Under the pieces are notes generated by a model. That model saw only the letters and a list, made by a program, of their open reading frames with translations. It did no database searches and was not told the origin of the DNA. The position numbers and the translations under genes were made by a program. Positions 21,104-30,029 of a stretch of DNA of 64,000 nt are shown in pieces. The first letter of the stretch is position 1. The number at the start of each line of letters is the position of its first letter. This stretch comes from Linderina pennispora (Eukaryota > Kickxellomycota > Kickxellomycetes > Kickxellales > Kickxellaceae), in assembly GCF_002104995.1 (NCBI RefSeq), contig NW_024468257.1, forward strand, positions 186,001 to 250,000, read 5' to 3'.

Positions 21104-21343
21104 ATGCCATCATTCCATAATTTCCTTAAGAAACATATAGCTGATCTGAGTACTGAAGAAAGAGATATGCTAACTTTAGTGCTTATCCATGACTTTAACA
21201 TGAGTGCTGGCTTAGCATTCCAAGTGCATAATTGGATCCAACTTAGTGGAACTTTTTATGAGATAAAGGTTGAACATATATATGAAGTGTGTCAAAATTC
21301 TCATAGATATATGGAGTGGATGGTAGCATATAATATGTTTTAA
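21104..21343 (+). CDS. gene C' (family-2 type), 79 aa, in E1
   Basis: 79 residues, MPSFHNFLKKHIADLSTEERDM to VAYNMF. It is homologous to the C' at 29,790 and, more distantly, to the 84-residue C of family 1. It is oriented opposite to the decayed A' that follows, as in E3. The frame is intact although its partner A' is destroyed, so it may be retained or just short enough to escape stops. Confidence 0.65.
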   Translation: MPSFHNFLKKHIADLSTEERDMLTLVLIHDFNMSAGLAFQVHNWIQLSGTFYEIKVEHIYEVCQNSHRYMEWMVAYNMF

Positions 21344-21479
21344 AATGGTAGTTATATAACTATGACCATTCTGTAGCCCTCACTTACAACTCTTAGATAT
21401 ATTTGTTGGTGTATTATTCCTTTCTATAGAGTAATTGCTTTTCTAAAAGAACTATCATCTGGTATCTAAATATGAGTTG

Positions 21480-22428
21480 GCTGTATATCTCTCCTATTAA
21501 TATGAATATCTAAATAGTAGTAGGAATGTCCTCTGAATATACAGAGTGCATAATATATAACTACAAAACCATTACTAAAATAGAGAACAATATGAGCAAC
21601 TCTTTACTAAAGGCTTAAGATCTAGATTCTCATATAAATATTGCCCTTATTTCATCTAGTATGGCATCTTCAATCACTGTTGTTAGTGCATTGATCTTTT
21701 GTTCACCTATAGAAACTACACCTCAGACATTTCTTATAGACAAATCATATTATTTGCTTATTTGAGTATTTTCTGTCTGGGGGTCATTCCTGGACTTGTA
21801 AATTTTAGTAAATTACAATTTTGTTAGATAGTTATTTGAATAATCGTTTTCAGAACTATTTTTTGCTACTAGATATTTTTGTAACAGATATTTATAATTG
21901 TTGTGTCCAGAATGTTTTTGTGTGTATAATTGATTTTAAAAATACAAATATTTTTTTTGCCATTTCACCCAAACCGCCATCGGCATCTTGGAAAAGTTTC
22001 AGTGAACATAATTTCAACCAGAAAGAAAAACCTTTGCATATTTGGGGTTAATTATCATTGGGCAACAAAAGTCAATATCTCAATAGATGTGGCTAAGCAA
22101 CCACAAGGAAATTATGTTCACTGAAACTTTTCCAAGATGCCGATGGCGGTTTGGGTGAAATTTTTATTTCACTGAAATTGCCAATAGTTTAAACATGTAT
22201 AAATAGTTGTTATGCAGATAACTAGCTCTGAATGACCTCCTCTATCTAACTAATATGCATCTGTTAATAGTAAACTAATCACATCTTATCAAAAGTGTGA
22301 TATTGCTTAGATATAGGATATATAGACCAGAAGTAATTTCTCAGATTTAGAACAATAGATATATTATCATCAACTCTTCTAAGAACATTTACTGTATTAA
22401 GCATATTCTTATGTAACTTGTATATTTG
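21480..22428 (-). pseudogene. decayed A' remnant, split by a solo HP2
   Basis: Antisense sequence at 21,480-21,778 and 22,241-22,428 aligns with the 3' half of A' at 30,183-30,660 (for example CATCAACTCTTCTAAGAAC), but with indels and stops. The solo HP2 at 21,779-22,240 splits it. An equivalent decayed copy in E2 lacks this insertion. Confidence 0.75.
21779..22240 (+). repeat. HP2 module 6, solo, TSD TCT
   Basis: 462 bp, GGGGGTCATTCC to GAATGACCTCC, with ~53-bp hairpin arms. TCT is duplicated at 21,776-21,778 and 22,241-22,243. The matching empty site, with one TCT, is at about 32,360-32,362 in E2. The loop is in the CAACCAGAAAG orientation. Confidence 0.92.
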
Positions 22429-22429
22429 A

Positions 22430-22676
22430 TGTTTTAAAATAGCACAGTTTGATGCTTTCTAAAATTGATGACATATATGATTGCTTGGTGCATATCTATT
22501 AATTACAGATGGGATTCTAACAACTTGATGAATTTATTATGATTTTTTAAAATGGCATAATTTGATTCTTTTTAAAATTGATGATATATATGATTGCTTG
22601 GTATTAGAAAAATAGTTATAAATAGTATGATAACGACTTGATGACTAGAACATGATGTTTTAAAATGGCAGCATTT
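22430..22676 (+). repeat. degenerate tail repeats of E1
   Basis: Two or more decayed copies of the ~112-bp tail unit also seen after gene B at 18,856. A 21-bp partial end copy (GGAGGTTATTCACAATCACT) follows at 22,677-22,697, directly before the terminal HP1. Confidence 0.7.
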
Positions 22677-22697
22677 GGAGGTTATTCACAATCACTA

Positions 22698-23093
22698 GGA
22701 GGTCATTCACAATCACTAAACTAAGTAAAAAATAATTAGAAATTGTAAAACTTTTTGTTCTTTTGTTTTTTTTGAACTTCTCCGAAACCCCCTTCGGCAT
22801 CCTGAAAAATTTCAGTTGATACACAATTAATATGCTTCTACTGAGATACAGGCTGGGTCACAAGAAATCAACTGAAATTTTTCAGGATGCCGAAGGGGGT
22901 TTCGGAGAAGCGTCTGTTCTTATATTTTTATTTATTAGTTAATCTAGTTGCTAAAATCTTTTTGGCCATCACTAAACATTCTGATTTTTAAAATATTTTT
23001 CAACTACTAGTAATTGATTTGTTATTTAATACTTGGTTATTCTGATACAAGATATTAAGTTTCTTTAAACTTTCTTATTTGTGAATGGCCTCC
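22698..23093 (+). repeat. HP1 module 7, right terminal repeat of E1
   Basis: 396 bp; by eye identical to module 2, including the loop variant GGGTCACAAG found in no other copy. This ties the two together as the ends of one unit. Confidence 0.92.
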
Positions 23094-23159
23094 TATATTC
23101 ATTAAGATATTTTAATCTCACTGTTACCTATAGTACATGTACTTTGTATAGTAAGTACA
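23094..23159. repeat. inner segment of inverted duplication, left arm
   Basis: By eye identical to the reverse complement of about 40,105-40,170. It joins directly to 13,641 once E1 is removed. Confidence 0.85.
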
Positions 23160-23620
23160 GGGGGTCATTCCTGGACTTGTAAATTTTAGATATTTGCAAT
23201 TTACTTAGTTAGATATTTGATTAATCGTTTTCAGAACAGTTTTTTGCTACTAATTATTTTTATCATAGTTAATATTAATTATTGTGTCCAGAATGTTTCT
23301 GTGCTTATAATTGATTTTAAAAATACAAATATTTTTTTTGCCATTTCACCCAAACCGCCATCGGCATCTTGGAAAAGTTTCAGTGAACATAATTTCCTTG
23401 TGGTTGCTTAGCCACATCTATTGAGATATTGACTTTTGTTGCCCAATGATAATTAACCCCAAATATGCAAAGTTTTTCTTTCTGGTTGAAATTATGTTCA
23501 CTGAAACTTTTCCAAGATGCCAATGGCAGTTTGGGTGAAATTTTTATTTCACTGAAATTCCCAATAGTTTCAATATGCACAAATAATTGTTGTGCAGATA
23601 ACTATCTCTGAATGACCTCC
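23160..23620 (+). repeat. HP2 module 8, solo, TSD ACA
   Basis: 461 bp, ACA on both sides (23,157-23,159; 23,621-23,623). One arm has two G-to-A changes at CpG (GCCAATGGCAG for GCCGATGGCGG). Module 18 is its partner in the inverted duplication. Confidence 0.9.
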
Positions 23621-23772
23621 ACATCTGATTTGATCTATTGAATATTTGATCAGAAGGAGCTGCTTAAAGAGGGATTAAGAAAATTACAAAATATATGATT
23701 CATACTAAATTGCATACCATTAGGCACAGAGGTTACATATTGATATCTCATAGTATAGAGCAGGTAGCCACA
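23621..23772. other. unique spacer, original target DNA
   Basis: 152 bp with no gene and no repeat in the window; it ends in ACA, the left target duplication of E2. Confidence 0.5.
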
Positions 23773-24168
23773 GGAGGTCATTCACAATCACTAAACTAAG
23801 TAAAAAATAATTAGAAGTTGTAAAACTTTTTGTTCTTTTGTTTTTTTTGAACTTCTCCGAAACCCCCTTCGGCATCCTGAAAAATTTCAGTTGATACACA
23901 ATTAATATGCTTCTACTGAGATACAGGCTGCGTCCCGAGAAATCAACTGAAATTTTTCAGGATGCCGAAGGGGGTTTCGGAGAAGCGTCTATTCTTATAT
24001 TTTTGTTTATTAGTTAATCTAGTTGCTAAAATCTTTTTGGCCATCACTAAACATTCTGATTTTTAAAATATTTTTCAACTGCTAGTAATTGATTTGTTAT
24101 TTAATACTTGGTTATTCTGATACAAGATATTAAGTTTCTTTAAACTTTCTTATTTGTGAATGGCCTCC
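23773..24168 (+). repeat. HP1 module 9, left terminal repeat of E2
   Basis: 396 bp with 44-bp perfect arms, loop in the common orientation. Its last bases give the ATGGCCTCC start of the intact gene A at 24,160. Confidence 0.9.
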
Positions 24169-25803
24169 TTAAGAGTACATCTTAACTCCCTTTTGGGACT
24201 TGAGTTGAAGAATAGAGATAATATGCCTGATATATCTGATGCAAGATATACTAGTAATGGCATTGAACAGCAAGGATTTGTTCAGCAATCTGATATCTTT
24301 ATGGATTCATGTGTTGTTGAGATTCCTGACTCATATACTCTAATGGATCAACTTCACAATATTACTCCTTTTGATAGATTGCATAGAGTATTTGGTGATG
24401 GTTATAGTTTTAAATACATAAGATGCAGCACAAGTGTGACAAATGGTAATGTCTCTGTGTATAAAGTATCTGCTCCAAATGTTGCAATAGCTGATCCTGC
24501 ACTAACTGATATCTTTCTTAGGATGCATCAAGAACATGTATTTCTTCAAAACTATGATATTACTATGGATTGTCTAAATATTTCTTCTAGAGCTATTGTT
24601 AAGGAATTTCTTCTTGATAATGGAATCAGTAGCAAAGATATTCTTGATGATGAAAATAAAGTTGGAGCAAACTGTATTAGCTGGTTTACTGAAGAAGATG
24701 AGATAAGAATAAGGAACAAGTTGTATAATAAATTTGTTCAACTCTTAGAAAGTGGTGAGGTTCATAATCAACTTACTTCTAAGCTATCAGAGCTAGTGAT
24801 GCCAACTTCTCAACAGTTTGGTGAAACACTTGTTGCTTGTAGGAATGAAGGATTAATGAGACTTGAGCTTACTGTTCACTCTCCTGAGTTGAAGGAAGTA
24901 GAATGGAACACAAACTTAATTGTCAATACTCTTGAGTTTCTTCATAACTGCAGGACATTTGCAACATCTTATGAAAAGCAATGGATGGCACTAGTTGATC
25001 AGATTCATAACAAACATACATTGTGTATTTACTTCCATAAAGAACATTCTCTTGGTTACTGCCATTGGTTCAATAAAACAACTAAGAAGAAACAAGGAAT
25101 AGCTAAAAAGTTGAAAAAGAATGAGGATATGATGACTGTTGTTTCTAATCTTACATTCAATGGACACCCAACTGTTCTTCTTACATATGCTACTAGTAGT
25201 GGTCCTCTTGAATCTGAAGTTGTTCTAAGAAGAGATAGTACAAACATCACTATTGTTCCTAGTCAGAGAAACTCCTTCTGGCCAGTTGCTTCAAGACAAA
25301 GACAACAACATACATTTGCTGAAATGGGACTTATTAACTATCGTGGAATACATATTGATTGGTTAACAGCTCAGCAAGCAAGAGAGAAAGTTAGGCTTTC
25401 AACTCTCTCAATTGTTAGTGATAATACTGATGGTTTAGGAATAGATGACCTTCTTGCAGATATTAGCAATATTGAACTTGATGATCTAGAACCTACATAT
25501 TTAAGAGAAAATACTGATCTCAAGCCAGCTAGATATAAAGTTGCTTACAACATACTTCATGTTGGTGATGAGTTCTTAGTTAGTTATTACTTCCTATATA
25601 CTTTTAGAGGATTACCTTTCTACTATCTAGATATTTCTATGATTCACAATGAAATAGTTAGTAGCACTCATACACTTATCAAAGTACTGGCAAGTAGTCC
25701 ATTTGGTGAATGTATTGCTTCTGTTATTGGCCAACCAAATCAAGAAGTGGTGCTTAAAGTAACTAGAATTCATAATCGTATTATCCATACTGAGAGGATC
25801 TAG
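24160..25803 (+). CDS. gene A, 547-aa element protein of unknown function (intact)
   Basis: Full-length copy. Blocks conserved with the family-2 A': NYDITMDC (131-138), CISWFT (172-177), RNKLYNKFVQLLESGEVRN (~185-203), RLELTVHS (234-241), CRTFATSYEKQWMALVD (~264-280), YCHWFN (300-305) and ITIVPSQRNSFW. The order of an Asp-containing strand, an isoleucine/leucine-Tyr-Asn-Lys motif and a later R-x-E-L-x-V strand recalls plasmid and phage replication-initiator proteins, but there is no His-hydrophobic-His triad, so I do not call it a nickase. No membrane span or signal peptide. The ATG and its upstream region come from the terminal HP1. It converges with C (two bases between stops). Confidence 0.85.
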   Translation: MASLRVHLNSLLGLELKNRDNMPDISDARYTSNGIEQQGFVQQSDIFMDSCVVEIPDSYTLMDQLHNITPFDRLHRVFGDGYSFKYIRCSTSVTNGNVSVYKVSAPNVAIADPALTDIFLRMHQEHVFLQNYDITMDCLNISSRAIVKEFLLDNGISSKDILDDENKVGANCISWFTEEDEIRIRNKLYNKFVQLLESGEVHNQLTSKLSELVMPTSQQFGETLVACRNEGLMRLELTVHSPELKEVEWNTNLIVNTLEFLHNCRTFATSYEKQWMALVDQIHNKHTLCIYFHKEHSLGYCHWFNKTTKKKQGIAKKLKKNEDMMTVVSNLTFNGHPTVLLTYATSSGPLESEVVLRRDSTNITIVPSQRNSFWPVASRQRQQHTFAEMGLINYRGIHIDWLTAQQAREKVRLSTLSIVSDNTDGLGIDDLLADISNIELDDLEPTYLRENTDLKPARYKVAYNILHVGDEFLVSYYFLYTFRGLPFYYLDISMIHNEIVSSTHTLIKVLASSPFGECIASVIGQPNQEVVLKVTRIHNRIIHTERI

Positions 25804-25805
25804 TT

Positions 25806-26060
25806 TTAAAATGGGCAGTTGGCAACCATTACTTCCATATCTGCACAACTGTAGTTGCATACATCAAACACATGCTTAATACTAACACCCCTATCTTCTG
25901 AAACATTCTTAATCCATGCTCTGATGTACACTGTTAATTTTCTGCTCATATTGAAATTTCTGCTAAGTAGTTGGACTAGCTTTTCTCTCTCTTCCTCATC
26001 TAGCTCAGAAAGTTGAGTGTTGAAGAACTTATAGAATGGGCCCATTATAATAAATGACAA
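25806..26060 (-). CDS. gene C, 84-aa helical protein (E2)
   Basis: Differs from the copy at 17,390 by a handful of residues (for example GPFYKFFNTQLSELDEEE against NTRLAELDEEE), all conservative, which suggests protein-level constraint. Met 6 (26,045) is the likely start by comparison with family 2. The C-B spacer contains ATAATAAATGACAAC and TTTTAAATTTATTAG and must serve as a two-way promoter. Confidence 0.78.
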   Translation of the reverse strand: MSFIIMGPFYKFFNTQLSELDEEEREKLVQLLSRNFNMSRKLTVYIRAWIKNVSEDRGVSIKHVFDVCNYSCADMEVMVANCPF

Positions 26061-26088
26061 CTTTTAAATTTATTAGTACATCGCACAG

Positions 26089-27318
26089 ATGAATCATCAA
26101 TTACAAGAACTCAGAGAAAAGGAATATCATAAGCTCTACACAAATAAGTGGAAATTTCTGAATGATGACTGGGTAGTTCTTAAGCATACAAAATATCACA
26201 GAAGTGAAGTTCGTGAAGTAAGAGAAATCAAACTTATAAAAGATACACTTCTTAAACATCTAGGGATGATTCCTGTTTTCTTCTTTCTGAATGTTTTGTT
26301 TGGCTGCACTCATTATCCATGTCCTTACAGAAGTATAGAAAAAGGATTGCTTATCTTATACCAACTTGTAGAAGGATTGTCAATCAATGAAATGGAAAGA
26401 TTCCTTCCAAGAAGCAGCTATCAAGTTATTCATAATATGTTCTACATTTCTGAAATGCAAGATTTGAATAAGAAGCTAACATTCTATCTGCAAACAATGT
26501 TTTCTACTCCAGAGCTACGACTACTTGCAGCAAAGATGCAGAATCCTCATAGGTTTAAACATGTAACACTAATGTTAGATGGCCATGACTCAAGAGCACT
26601 ACACAATGGAGCATACAAACCAGGACTTTATTCCTTCAAGTTGAAGAAATCAGGATATCGTACACAAGTTTGCATTGATATAAATGGAATGGTTCTACTT
26701 GTTTCACCAACAGAAGACTGTAGAGATAATCCAGATTCAAGAATGATTAAAAACATGGGATTATTAAAGAGAATATCCCCTATAGATTGTATTGTGCTTG
26801 ATGGTGGCTATCCACAGAGTGTTCTTCAAGAGATGACAGAGGAAGAAGAGCAGGAGGACTTTGGAATGCATAACTTTTGTTTGCCAATTAGAAAGCAGAG
26901 AGGGGTAAACTTACTAGAAGCAGAAGTAGAGTACAATTCCCATCTTGGATCATTCTGTTCTATGGTAGAAAACACATTTGGAGAACTAGGAACAACATTC
27001 AAAAGGTTGTCAAATAAGGAGATTGTTCGAGTAAAGAATAAGAATGTTTACAATGTGCAAATGAAACTGTGCTGTGTATTATATAATATGAAGAAAATAC
27101 TAGCAAACAGTGATGTGCAAGTAGAACATCATCATACTCTCTGGGTTATGACAAACTTTGACTATCCTGAATCACACAATGAAAGATCAACACAAATGGA
27201 ACCAACATATACTTTACCTCAAAAGGTTGAGTTTGAGGCATCAATGGTTGAACTACAAAATAGATTTCTACAATCTAAAATTGATGACAACTATGACTGC
27301 TTTGTAGATATGGGGTAA
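26089..27318 (+). CDS. gene B, DDE transposase (E2, intact)
   Basis: 409 residues. Asp164 (LMLDGHDS), Asp238 (CIVLDGGYP) and Glu294 (SMVENTFGEL) form the presumed catalytic triad, spaced 74 and 56 residues. Expected role: cutting and joining the element ends, with 3-bp target duplications as in PIF/Harbinger and part of the IS5 group. The C-terminal ~60 residues are acidic and Gln-rich. It retains the catalytic residues and has no nonsense changes, so activity is possible. Confidence 0.88.
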   Translation: MNHQLQELREKEYHKLYTNKWKFLNDDWVVLKHTKYHRSEVREVREIKLIKDTLLKHLGMIPVFFFLNVLFGCTHYPCPYRSIEKGLLILYQLVEGLSINEMERFLPRSSYQVIHNMFYISEMQDLNKKLTFYLQTMFSTPELRLLAAKMQNPHRFKHVTLMLDGHDSRALHNGAYKPGLYSFKLKKSGYRTQVCIDINGMVLLVSPTEDCRDNPDSRMIKNMGLLKRISPIDCIVLDGGYPQSVLQEMTEEEEQEDFGMHNFCLPIRKQRGVNLLEAEVEYNSHLGSFCSMVENTFGELGTTFKRLSNKEIVRVKNKNVYNVQMKLCCVLYNMKKILANSDVQVEHHHTLWVMTNFDYPESHNERSTQMEPTYTLPQKVEFEASMVELQNRFLQSKIDDNYDCFVDMG

Positions 27319-27382
27319 CAACAGATATGATGCTAGCTACTTGATTTTAAAATAGCTAGTTCTTATCAATATTGTTCAATAT

Positions 27383-27544
27383 GGAGGGTATTCATAACTG
27401 CTAAATTTAGTAAAAGATAGTTAGAACTTTTAAAACTTTATTATCTAATGCATATTCTACTCCTTCTCTTGTAATTCTTATAATTGATTGTTCATGGGTG
27501 GTAAGATAAGATACACAACTCTGGTTCATTATCAATTTTAGAAA
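27383..27544. repeat. HP1 left-end fragment plus antisense tip of B' (E2)
   Basis: Same old junction as at 20,943 in E1: about 60 bases like the HP1 left end, then reversed B' start sequence up to the ATG of C'. Sharing this breakpoint shows that E1 and E2 descend from one compound element. Confidence 0.6.
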
Positions 27545-27784
27545 ATGCCATCATTCTATAACTTCCTTAAGAAACATATAGCTGATCTGAGTACTGAAGA
27601 AAGAGATATGCTAACTTTAGTGCTTATCCATGACTTTAACATGAGTGCTGGCTTAGCATTCCAAGTGCATAATTGGATCCAACTTAGTGGAACTTTTTAT
27701 GAGATAAAGGTTGAACATATATATGAAGTGTGTCAAAATTCCCATAGATATATGGAGTGGATGGTGGCATATAATATGTTTTAA
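27545..27784 (+). CDS. gene C' (family-2 type), 79 aa, in E2
   Basis: Differs from the E1 copy at one residue (MPSFYNF against MPSFHNF). As there, it lies opposite a ruined A'. Intact frame, no recognised domain. Confidence 0.65.
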   Translation: MPSFYNFLKKHIADLSTEERDMLTLVLIHDFNMSAGLAFQVHNWIQLSGTFYEIKVEHIYEVCQNSHRYMEWMVAYNMF

Positions 27785-27986
27785 AATGGTAGTTATATAA
27801 CTGTGACCATTCTGTAGCCCTCACTTACAACTCTTAGATATATTTGTTAGTGTATTATTCCTTTCTATAGAGTAATTGCTTTTCTAAAAGAACTATCATC
27901 TGGTATCTAAATATGAGTTGGCTGTATATCTCTCCTATTAATATGAATATCTAAATAGTAGTAGGAATGTCCTCTGAATATACAGA

Positions 27987-28447
27987 GGGGGTCATTCCTG
28001 GACTTGTAAATTTTAGTTATTTGCAATTTTGTTAGATAGATATTTGAATAATCGTTTTCAGAACTATTTTTTGCTACTAATTATTTTTTCTATAGTTATT
28101 ATTTGTTATTGTGTCCAGAATGTTTTTGTGTGTATAATTGATTTTAAAAATACAAATATTTTTTTTGCCATTTCACCCAAACCGCCATCGGCATCTTGGA
28201 AAAGTTTCAGTGAACATAATTTCCTTGTGGTTGCTTAGCCACATCTATTGAGATATTGACTTTTGTTGCCCAATGATAATTAACCCCAAATATGCAAAGT
28301 TTTTCTTTCTGGTTGAAATTATGTTCACTGAAACTTTTCCAAGATGCCGATGGCGGTTTGGGTGAAATTTTTATTTCACTGAAATTGCTAATAGTTCCAG
28401 CATGCATAAATAGTTAATAGGCAGATAAGTATCTCTGTATAACCCCC
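27987..28447 (+). repeat. HP2 module 10, terminal repeat of E3 (B' end)
   Basis: 461 bp; about 53-bp arms (TTTCACCCAAACCGCCATCG...) around a ~91-base loop. Its outer left end carries the target duplication; its inner end (GTATAACCCCC) lies 61 bp from the B' stop. Confidence 0.92.
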
Positions 28448-28508
28448 TTATTGAAGATATTTCTATCATTGAGTAAAGTTTGTATAAAATTCCTATTTTA
28501 AAAGTTGC

Positions 28509-29738
28509 TTATGACATGTCTACATAGAAGTTCATTGACTCATCAATTTTAGCTTGAATCAGTCTATCTTGTAGTTCTCTCATTGAAGCTTCTAGTTCTA
28601 CTTTTTGTGGTAAAGTACTTCCAACTTCAGCATGAGTTGATCTCTCCTGGTTGTTGCTTGGGTAGTCAAAGTTAGATAGAACCCAAAGTGTGTGGTGATG
28701 TTCAATAGGAACTTTACTAGCTGCTAGGATCTTCTTCATATTGTAGAGTAAGCAACAGAGTTTAAACTGCACATTGTACACAGTTGTGTTTCTAATTCTT
28801 ACAACTTCTCTATTTGATAGTCTCTTAAATGTGTTACCTAGTTCTCCAAATGTGCTCTCAACCATTGATCTAAATGACCCAAGTTTGCTATTATATTCTA
28901 ACTCTGCCTCACTTAAGTTGGTTCCTCTTGGCTTTCTAACTGGTAAGCAAAAGTTATGCATTCCAAAATTCTCATTCTCTTCTGCTTCTGTTAACTCCTC
29001 CAGAATACTTTGAGGATAACCACCATCTAAAACAACACAATCTACTGGAGAGATGTATTTCAATAGTGACATGTTCTTAATCATCTTAGAATCTGGGTGG
29101 TCTTTACACTCCTCAGTTGGTGAAACAAGGACAACCATTCCATTCAAATCAATGCAAACTTGTGTTCTATATCCTGACTTCTTCAACTTGAAGGAATAAA
29201 GATTTGGTTTGTATGCACCATTATGTAGTGCTCGTGAGTCATGTCCATCTAACATAAGAGTAATATGCTTAAACCCTTGTGGATTCTGAATCTTTGCTGA
29301 GATCACTCTTAGTTCTGGAGTAGAGAACATTGTGTGCAAGTAGTGTGAAAGCTTCTTGTTCAACTCACTTAACTCTGAGAGATAGAACATGTTATGAATT
29401 ACCTGATAGCTGCTCTTAGGAATAAACCTCTCCATCTCATTGATTGATAGCCCAGCAACTAACTGGTATAAAATCAAGAGTCCTTTCTCAACATTTCTGT
29501 AAGGACATGGATACTGCTTTCCACCAAATAGAACATTTAGGAAGAAGAACACAGGGATCATTCCAAGTTGCTTTACAAGTGTATCTTTGATGAGCTTTAT
29601 TTCTTTCACTTCATGAGCTTCACTCCTATAGTACTTCTGTTGTTTATGTACTAACCAATCTTCATCAAGAAATCTCCACTTTGTTGTGTAGAGCACATTC
29701 CACTCCTTCTCTCTTAATTCTTGTAATTGATTGTCCAT
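28509..29738 (-). CDS. gene B', DDE transposase of E3 (intact)
   Basis: 409 residues from MDNQLQELREKEWNV; a 14-residue in-frame extension to 29,780 is unlikely because other copies start at this Met. It keeps the LMLDGHDS, CVVLDGGYP and SMVESTFGEL acidic residues and the LYSFKLKKSGYRTQ block. It differs from family-1 B at many scattered, mostly conservative positions, as expected for old divergence under selection. Head-to-head with C' across ~50 bp. Confidence 0.88.
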   Translation of the reverse strand: MDNQLQELREKEWNVLYTTKWRFLDEDWLVHKQQKYYRSEAHEVKEIKLIKDTLVKQLGMIPVFFFLNVLFGGKQYPCPYRNVEKGLLILYQLVAGLSINEMERFIPKSSYQVIHNMFYLSELSELNKKLSHYLHTMFSTPELRVISAKIQNPQGFKHITLMLDGHDSRALHNGAYKPNLYSFKLKKSGYRTQVCIDLNGMVVLVSPTEECKDHPDSKMIKNMSLLKYISPVDCVVLDGGYPQSILEELTEAEENENFGMHNFCLPVRKPRGTNLSEAELEYNSKLGSFRSMVESTFGELGNTFKRLSNREVVRIRNTTVYNVQFKLCCLLYNMKKILAASKVPIEHHHTLWVLSNFDYPSNNQERSTHAEVGSTLPQKVELEASMRELQDRLIQAKIDESMNFYVDMS

Positions 29739-29789
29739 CTGTGTGAGGTAGTCATAAATAAAAATTTCAACTTTTATCAATTTTAGAAA

Positions 29790-30029
29790 ATGGGATCATT
29801 CCAAAACTTCTTCAAGCAACACTTAGCTGAGATGTGTGAGGAAGAAAGAGATATGCTTACTCTGCTACTTATTCATGACTTTGATATGAGTGATGACTTA
29901 GCAATACAAGTGCGTAATTGGATCCAACATATTGCTACTGATTGTGAGGTAAGGGTTGAACATGTGTATGATGTTTGTCAAACTTTCCATAGAGATATGG
30001 AGAGAATGGTTGCATATACTATGTTTTAA
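29790..30029 (+). CDS. gene C', 79-aa helical protein of E3 (intact)
   Basis: MGSFQNFFKQHLAEMCEEERDM to VAYTMF. The pattern EEER-x-ML-x-LLLIHDF-x-MS, then VRNWIQ, VEHVYDVC and DMERMVA matches both other C groups. It shares a ~50-bp two-way promoter with B' and lies tail-to-tail with A' at a distance of 153 bp. Its fixed place between A and B in every unit suggests a joint role with them, for example in DNA binding, complex assembly or regulation. That is inference. Confidence 0.78.
   Translation: MGSFQNFFKQHLAEMCEEERDMLTLLLIHDFDMSDDLAIQVRNWIQHIATDCEVRVEHVYDVCQTFHRDMERMVAYTMF

Larger units (their letters stand above)
13642..23093 (+). mobile_element. E1: 9.45-kb compound element with direct terminal HP1 repeats, TSD TAT
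   Basis: Bounded by HP1 modules 2 and 7 in the same orientation; the two appear identical, including a shared GGGTCACAAG loop variant. TAT flanks both ends (13,639-13,641; 23,094-23,096). The uninterrupted target is present in this window on the other strand near 40,168-40,170, where the flanks meet with a single TAT. Contents in order: truncated gene A; nested element E1b (14,955-19,603); gene B; an HP1 left-end fragment from 20,943; remnants of a family-2 gene set (tip of B', C', decayed A'); a solo HP2; degenerate tandem repeats; terminal HP1. The whole behaved as one transposed unit. Confidence 0.85.

Noticed and set aside
21821..22124. Open frames within HP2 modules (for example starting MLDSYLNN or MINRFQN), repeated at every HP2
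   Set aside because: They run straight through hairpin arm, loop and arm, change with loop orientation, and show no codon-level constraint; they are repeat shadows.
24160..25803. Protein A as a rolling-circle (HUH) replicase, which would make these Helitron- or Replitron-like
   Set aside because: No conserved His-hydrophobic-His in both A and A', no helicase domain, and the ends make 3-bp target duplications, which rolling-circle elements do not.
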